From Undaria pinnatifida (lineage: Eukaryota > Sar > Phaeophyceae > Laminariales > Alariaceae): a DNA stretch of 64,000 nt. Location: the NCBI GenBank assembly GCA_012845835.1, contig JABAKD010000023.1, positions 14,620,202 through 14,684,201 on the forward strand. The letters are read 5' to 3'. Below are positions 57,791 through 64,000 of this stretch, piece after piece. A program made the position numbers and the translations under genes. Positions within the stretch are counted from its first letter, which is position 1; each line of letters opens with the position of its first letter. The notes below the pieces were generated by a model. That model had not been told where the DNA came from. It was given only the letters and a program-made list of their open reading frames with translations, and ran no database searches.

Positions 57791-57820
57791 TTCCAAATTT
57801 CCAAATTTCCAAATTTCCAA
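57791..57820. repeat. TTCCAAAT microsatellite
   Basis: Almost four perfect 8-bp units, directly following the satellite-related segment. Confidence 0.95.
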
Positions 57821-57822
57821 AA

Positions 57823-59661
57823 ACTTCCCTATAACAAACCGCAAGCTGGCGCATGGAAACCCCCGCCAGACAACATCTGCTGTGTACTCGTGTGTCCACT
57901 GAAGCCTGTGCTCCAAGGACAGCCAAGCGAGGAGACCACGCGAGTGGTGACGAAGAGGAGACCTTCTAGTCCGCGAGGTGAGTGATATGCCAAAAGAAGT
58001 GGATGTTGTTGTGACCCGAAGTCGTTGATTACGTGTTCGGCAAGGTCTGCTGTACGTACTCGCAGAAAGTACGCGGCCTTGCATACTCATGTGTTCATGC
58101 TGCGGACCCGCACGCGAAGCCAACAGACAGCACCCTAGCTCAATCAGAACAGGAGGAAGAGACACAGATTGCCAAACACCAGTATCAGCAACCCAGGATA
58201 GCCAGGGTACCTAGCATCAACGCAGGATTTCAAACGTGCCCGGCATGGATTCGGCCGAGTTTTTTCGGTTTTATTTTGAAACAGGTGCGGAAATACTAGT
58301 CTAGTAATTTTGTGTATCATAGGCCGACGCACGAGGCATTAGGCTTGTCTGCTTATTCGTATGCATCTGGCAATGCCCGGAACAGCAGGGTACTGGCACG
58401 CGTCACATGTGGAATAGAAGCCTATCATCCGCCCCCCTCTGTGTTGCTTCATACAAAATATATGCTACCGTGTTGACAGCATGCACTCCGATGCCGTTGA
58501 CATCGACCAGTTACTTACTCTCAACCAAAATCATTAGACTACAGCAGCAGTTGCGAAATTGGCGTTGCTATGCTTGAGAAGGCGAACAGCCCATTAATGC
58601 CGTATGCCGTGTTACGCTCGAACATATCATAGGGATACGGCATGGGTACGGCTCTACCTTTTCCCCCTGCCCCGGATCCTTGAATACTTGGAGAAACGCA
58701 AAAAAATGTGATCATCCTTTGCCCGAGACCGGTCTGTTGGAGATAAAAATTAATCACGTACCAGGTACTATACGGCATCGCAGGCTGTGCTGCAGCGTCA
58801 GTTGGACACAATTAGTCAGAAATGCGCCAGTATAGGGCTACAGGAATTCGATCATGTGTAAGTGAATAAGGAATTATATTCCCTACTGACAGCAAGCAGC
58901 AGGGGGTATAAAATGAGCAATAGCGAAACATGTCTCCTCTGTCGTCGATCGAGCTCCAAAACTCAAATGTGGCAGCATGATACGACTCCACCCCCCTTGC
59001 CCCTGCTTCATCCTGTCTCTTCAAGAATGCCGATGTCTGACACGAGTACCGATCCCGGGATGCAACAAGTAGCAGCATCAGCCGCAGCAGCGTTAGGAGC
59101 AAGCTGCAGAAGCAACCGTACTGAATATTAGCAGGAACAAGCGCAAGCAGCACATTCCCCTCTGTCGTCATTGCGGAACCGGAATACCGCGCCGACTTTG
59201 GTTGAGACGCACACTATGCAATCCTCATACCATACCTTTAGTACCTGGTAGGTGTGTGAGGCTTGTTGCATAACACCGCTACACAATGAACCACGAAACT
59301 GGTCATGGTACAAAAGCCACGTGTGACACCATCCGCACTAGCCATGTGCTGCCACATTAGTTGATACACGAAAGCTGCTGATGGGGTTGATGATCGAAGG
59401 CTTGCACGCGGTCACGCAGCACCAAGTACGTACTTTGAAGTACGCACGACTAGGCGTTGGATCCTACTGCTTTAACGCTTTCTGCACTATGGACGCATTT
59501 GTACAATTCCGTGCTGCCCACGTGTTGCGACCATGCCGCCACCGTTGTGTGGAGACACATCATTTTTGAAAATCTTGATATGCGGCCGCCTCACTATCAT
59601 AAATATGCGTGCTTCGTGGCTGCGATGCATGTTGTAGGCAGGATGGGACACAAGACATGGG
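57823..59661. other. No supported feature
   Basis: Short open frames only. Some GTACGTAC-rich tracts near 58,050 and 59,425. No gene, RNA or clear repeat was recognised. Confidence 0.45.
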
Positions 59662-59897
59662 ATGTCCACGCAAGCGCAGCGTTTACAGCTTATTGTTTGT
59701 GCTGGCTGGCTGTTCCTGGATGAAGAAGAAGAGTCTCTGCTGCTGCGTACCCTCTCAAGGATCCCCTATAACCACGCGGCGGACCTCTTGGACGGAACTC
59801 GGAGGAGGAGGAGGTCAACACCGCACTATAGACGTTGGTGGGAAAGAACAGCACGACACATAAGCACCGAGCAATTCACGAATTCGTTCCGCATGAG
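59662..59897 (+). CDS. Harbinger transposase, exon 1
   Basis: ATG at 59,662, then an acidic EEEES start, an Arg-rich run, WWERTARHISTEQF and the end FRM. In this family FRM(S/T)R.TF is the conserved entry to the helix-turn-helix region. A GTATGT donor at 59,898 interrupts after ATG AG. The next exon supplies C AGG, giving FRM-S-R-K with phase maintained. The start codon is the first ATG of the frame; an upstream exon cannot be excluded. Confidence 0.7.
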
Positions 59898-60561
59898 GTA
59901 TGTGCCATTTACGTTTCCTGCCGTTTGCACGCTCAAGGCACGCGCACTAGACGGAGTATGGGATTTGTCGGTGATCGGCATTTGCAATGCTAGCATTTGT
60001 CGAACAGCCTAAACTTGTTTTCAGACAGAGGTATAATATACGAAGTATTCGATTACCCTTGTCGTTTGAAAAGAACAGGCGTGCTACCTCTATGGAACTC
60101 CGTACTAATACTGTGCTGATGAGGCAGTCTGTTACGCCCCTCTAACGAAACATATTTGACGATGGGCCATTACCGCCACTTTGTAAATGTGCAGAATAAC
60201 GGGTGTCAGAATCGATTCCTGCACGGTGAAGGTGTGCTCATGTACACCAATTCATATACTGGCGGGACGGGCGCGATTAACAGGTCAACGCCTAAGAATC
60301 ATTGTGCTCAACCCCTGTCTCTGTACGCGCTGACTCGATTTCACGGAGCGTAGTGTCGTCTTGAAATATGACGACCTCCACTTGGGGAAAACTCCCTGGA
60401 TTTTGCAGTACTGCCGCGTCCTACATTTGTTCGGCACGTTGGCACTAACCTGCTCTTGTTGATGGCCGAGTCTCAATTTTTGAAGGCAGCGTTGGTGTTG
60501 GTACTAAATTACCGTGACGTGTTCGTTTCGTTCGTTTCGTGTCTTTGTACGATGATCTAAG

Positions 60562-60870
60562 CAGGAAGACGACTTTTGCTAAGTTGGTGAAGATGCTGTA
60601 CGGGACGACCGGAATGTGCAGGAAGGGCTCCAGAGGGCCGTACTTCGACCCCTGCGAACGTGTTGGGGTATTCTTATTCCGGTTAGGTGGGGACGTGGGG
60701 GTGAAACGAGTGGCTCTCCAGTTCGAGTTATCCGAGGGGTTCGTCTCCGAAGTCACGTTGGAGGTCGCCAAGCTAATAATGGAACGCCTTTATTCGAAGT
60801 TCGTCCGGTGGCCAAGCCCTGAGGAGCAGCGAGAAATGTCCGCAGACTGGGAACTCGAGAAGGCCCTGCG
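60562..60870 (+). CDS. Harbinger transposase, exon 2 (DNA-binding region)
   Basis: Follows an ATCTAAG acceptor. Contains RKTTFAKLVKMLYG, ERVGVFLFRLGG and VKRVALQFELSEGFVSEVT. This is the helix-turn-helix pattern in which the superfamily recognises its own ends. It ends at CTGCG with a GTAAGG donor at 60,871. Without splicing the frame stops at once (TAA at 60,872). Confidence 0.8.
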
Positions 60871-60921
60871 GTAAGGAACGACTGAAAGACAACGCGGTCA
60901 TTTTTTTAAAATATTTCAACG

Positions 60922-61187
60922 ACGTCAGCCGTGAGTTCGACGAATTTCGGGTCAATACTACTTATTGCAAGCTGCGTTGTTGGTACTTGTAATATACTAT
61001 GGGGATGAGTTTTATCGTAATGGGAGGGGTCACATTGTCCTGTTGAATAACAAACACACATATGTATACGAGTAGTCTATATACATATTTTATAACAAAT
61101 AGTTCAAGGACGTCAGCCGTAAGTTCGACGAATTTCAGGTCAATACTCATATTTGTGAGCTGCGTTGTTCGTGCTTGTAACATACTA
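60922..61187 (+). repeat. Duplicated ~78-bp segment containing a candidate mini-exon
   Basis: 60,922-60,999 and 61,109-61,187 are diverged direct copies spaced ~187 bp apart. Each has an acceptor-like GACGTCAG followed by CCGTGAGTTCGACGAATTT. Read in phase with exon 2 it gives RxFDEF, plausible for the link to the catalytic domain. The phase into the next exon does not close cleanly, so the mini-exon is tentative. Confidence 0.5.
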
Positions 61188-62326
61188 TATGGGTGAGTTT
61201 TTCTTAGGAGGGGTCCTATTTCTTGTTAACTATAATTGTAAGTGTTGGTATTTTTACTTTAGGTGGGGAATTTTGAGCTGGATCTAACATCACATCTATT
61301 TCATAAATTCAGTACTGTAGTTCCCAGGTCATTCTTTGTCTGGGGGTCTGAGACTGTGTCTTCACAGTGCGGCGGAAGCAACACGTAGCCGATGCTGTAC
61401 ATAATGCTCCACACTAGCAAGCAGACCATGGCGACGGTGGGGGGAGTACCCTTTTTTCACGAAGTATTCATATGGCGATGTTTTTATGCAATGTAGCTTT
61501 CTGTTCCCCGGCGAATTCACATCGCCAAATTGGGACACCACGAAATATATACCCGGCAAACAAACACAGGGGTCACTCGCGAGAATGACCCCGAGTCAAC
61601 GCAAAAAAATGCTAACCCTAACCCCAACCCTTGAACATTAAGCTATTTTTTAAATGAAATGTTGAGGCGTGAGTCAACGCGCGCCGTATGACATTGCGGA
61701 CAGTGTTATACAATCCCAGAAACCCTTCAACCTTTGTATTGAGCAAGCTCGTTGTGTACGCCTGCTCTCCGGGAGGAGACACCGGCGATCATTTACAGCT
61801 TTATAGCCGGCAAATAACTAACCGTTTGTAGGGTGCACCTGCTTGCAAAACAGATGGCAAAATGAAGGATTAATTCGCTCCGGGAGTTATCCCACCATAA
61901 TTACACCGACGGAAAAATTATCCGCGGCGCTAAACGTTAGGTTTCCATCCCATAGGGTAGCGGTTCCAGGGTAGCCCCCCCAACTATTTCTTAACGAAAA
62001 CGCCGGTTTGAAACCAGCTCCCGGCCGTATCTCCTGAGATACCGCGCCCCTTGCTTTCCGGACGTCATCGTTTGGTAGTCCTTTGCAACAAGAAGATGTA
62101 CGAAAGCAGTTTTGTTATGGCATCGTTCCTCGTGTCGTGCGGCCAAGAAACGTTCGATAAAGAACGACGCTGGTTGATTTGGGGGGGGGGGGCGGGGGGG
62201 GCTTCGTAGAATCAGTCAGGGTTTAGGGTCGAATACCATGGACTACACCTCAGGCTGACGAACATACCCGCGCACTCCTTACGTCCGTTCACCCGACCCG
62301 AACACGCGCGCCGGTTAATATGACAG
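61188..62326. other. Intron-like interval of the Harbinger element
   Basis: No coding block is recognised. It contains a short CTAACCCTAACCCCAACCCT run near 61,614 and a G-run near 62,181-62,201. Confidence 0.5.
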
Positions 62327-63077
62327 GAACGTGATCGGCGCCATCGACGGCAGTCACATCAAAATCCTAGCCCCCCCGGAATAGCAAAAGCTTGCACACT
62401 ACAACTACAAGCACTTCTACTCCATCGTTCATCTTGCCATCGTCGACATCGACGGCGTGTTCAGGTGGTTTTGCTGCGGCGCTCCAGGGTCGTGCAGCGA
62501 CAGCGGCACTCTTGAAGGCACCACCTTCTACAAACTGGTGGAAAAGGAACAAGCGGAGCCCGTCGAGAGTCGGCGCCTAATAGCCGATGGCGCCTGCATA
62601 CTAGGGGACTCCGCTTTCGCCGAGGGGCCGTGGATGCGCACGCCAATAGTTCTGCCCTCCACGAGAGCGGAACGCTTCCTCAACTACAAGCATTCGAGCA
62701 TGCGGTTCAGGGTTGAGCACGCGTTTGGGAGGTTGAAGATGAGGTTTGTGTCCCTTCGGAAAGGTCTGGACTGCAACCTGCAGAACTGCGCACTCCTCGT
62801 CAACGCCTGCGTGGTGCTGCACAACTTCATATTCATGCAGGAGGGCGACTCGCCCTGGGAAGACCGTACCGATAACGCCCCCACGAGGAACGGAACGGGC
62901 CGGTCGTGGACCGCGGGGGCAGGATCAGCGGGTTCGGCTAGGGCAGCAGAGGTTGCGAACCTCGCACGGGCAGGGTTCCTCCGGCGGGAGTGGGGAGCTC
63001 CAGGATCGCGCGCCGAGCTAGCGCGGGAGGCCGATCAGCGGCGCATGAGAGAATTTCAGAGACTGGGGGATGAATAA
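62327..63077 (+). pseudogene. Harbinger transposase, catalytic DDE domain
   Basis: Preceded by a GACAG acceptor. NVIGAIDGSHIKI gives the first Asp (62,346-62,348). An FCCGAPGSCSDS block follows. LGDSAF gives the second Asp (62,607-62,609), and RVEHAFGRLK gives the Glu (62,715-62,717). ALLVNACVVLHNF near the end is also typical. A TAG at 62,382-62,384 interrupts the frame just after APPE, a Gln-to-stop type change. The C-terminal tail is Arg/Ala-rich and stops at 63,075-63,077. The DDE triad is otherwise intact. Confidence 0.88.
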
Positions 63078-64000
63078 TAATCCTACGCAACACCGACCGC
63101 ATGCACGAGCCGCGGGGACATCAGCACACCACTAGCATGCAAAATGAACGACGGTCACCTGTTGCGGTACTCGTAGAGCAGACGTTTTTATTTGGTTGAA
63201 CACAATCTATACCATCCAGTAATATTGAATGCTTAACGTTGACTGGCCTAAGCCGGAGGCCTATGATGGCATGTGTCGATCAGTATATACTGCATATAGC
63301 CTATCCGACTTCAGTGTCACATCAATTGTTTTTTCTACGTGGCTGTGCGTGTCAGGAGTTGTTGATCCTGACTAGATTTCGGTTACCGTAGCACTGGGGT
63401 CTTGACTACGCGTTCGTATAGTGTGGGTTGTGGGTGTCAAATGTGGGGGCGGGGGTGGGGGAAGCTGCTCTTGTCTTAGGTTCTGCAAAGATAGGCACAT
63501 TATAGTCGGAGGACAAACTGGTATCGTGCGTTCCGGTCAAGTTCGTTATGTAGAGATAGACAAGTAAGGTGAACTGGAAGTGTTCATCGTGATGCGTGTA
63601 CTATGATAGTAGCCGGAAACTCTGGACGAAGGCACGCCAGGGCGGCGTGCACTTGTGTAATTGTTGCCACAGAGTGGGCAGCTGAGGCCACGGCTGTTAC
63701 TGTTAACGAAATGAATTAATGAATGAACTCGTATAGGGAATCAATGATTTCAGGAGATAATGAAGGGTCAACCTGTCGAAGCTGACTGTCAAGGCCTTTC
63801 TACCTCTGATTGGTAGTAGCACGGGGAAAATAATGCGAGACAGTTTAGCAAAAATGTTTTCTATTACTCGGTCCGAAGCATGTTATCGTGTCCCCGGCAC
63901 TTCTCTGCCAAGACCGTTAAAGGTGTCAAAGTGTCGTCTCTTGATGGCTTGGATGACAGAAGCGTTCATAACATGAATGAATATTTTATTCGCATAATTT
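63078..64000. other. No supported feature
   Basis: No open frame, repeat or RNA gene is recognised downstream of the transposase. Tail-like AATAA and TGAATGAATATTTTATT tracts near the window end may be untranslated sequence. Confidence 0.4.

Larger units (their letters stand above)
59662..63077 (+). mobile_element. PIF/Harbinger transposon, transposase gene with introns
   Basis: Three recognisable coding blocks in order on the plus strand (59,662-59,897; 60,562-60,870; 62,327-63,077) make a Harbinger-type DDE transposase. I could not identify terminal inverted repeats or a 3-bp target duplication, nor the Myb-like partner protein usual for the superfamily. The copy has one nonsense codon. 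It could be a decaying transposon or a remnant of a host-adopted gene. Confidence 0.8.

Noticed and set aside
61606-61635. Telomere-like CTAACCCTAACCCCAACCC run
   Set aside because: Barely two units and imperfect, so chance or a weak interstitial tract. No end-of-chromosome context.
1-64000. tRNA, rRNA or other structured RNA genes
   Set aside because: None was recognised by eye. A covariance-model scan would be needed to exclude small RNAs.

Overview
The window looks like a gene-poor, repeat-dominated stretch of a eukaryotic nuclear genome. Evidence: GT-AG type introns, LTR retrotransposons with long terminal repeats and target duplications, a PIF/Harbinger transposase, satellite arrays and no operon structure. 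The style of the Copia, Ty3 and Harbinger proteins suggests an alga, most likely a stramenopile such as a brown alga. That is inference; a red alga or another algal lineage cannot be excluded from the sequence alone.

Layout. 1-2,095: noncoding, with a tandem duplication and a dispersed repeat. 2,101-8,297: a complete but coding-decayed Ty1/Copia element on the minus strand, with 406-bp LTRs and CTGTC target duplications. It landed on the stop codon of a minus-strand spliced gene whose last two exons lie at 8,301-8,847. 9,300-10,230: degenerate repeats. 10,279-10,738: a cysteine-rich exon, minus strand. 10,930-12,060: a dispersed repeat split by a ~0.7-kb TIR element. 12,061-12,329: a 269-bp LTR-like repeat. 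12,330-15,960: direct repeats and a satellite with an 84-bp unit.

15,959-44,072: a giant inverted repeat. The arms are about 12 kb each and surround a 3.6-kb loop. They hold no recognisable gene and are built from a succession of diverged short-period tandem arrays, like a greatly enlarged foldback element. Each arm carries a younger insertion that the other lacks: a solo Copia LTR on the right and a tiny poly-A-tailed retroposed fragment on the left. The loop holds a retropepsin-like fragment and an LTR-like repeat, and a second copy of that repeat lies just outside the right arm.

47,931-48,199 is the inverted partner of the 269-bp repeat at 12,061. 49,096-57,411 (minus strand) is a decayed Ty3/gypsy element. 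It keeps Gag with a zinc knuckle and an integrase with a chromodomain-like tail. Between them lie internally repeated sequence and a broken but clear NADAR (DUF1768/YbiA-like) domain. I see no reverse transcriptase. 59,662-63,077 (plus strand) is a multi-exon PIF/Harbinger transposase with one nonsense codon.

The two most unusual items are the giant satellite-built inverted repeat and the NADAR domain inside a Ty3-type element. Many coding lesions are single-base length changes, so base-level assembly error should be excluded before reading too much into decay.
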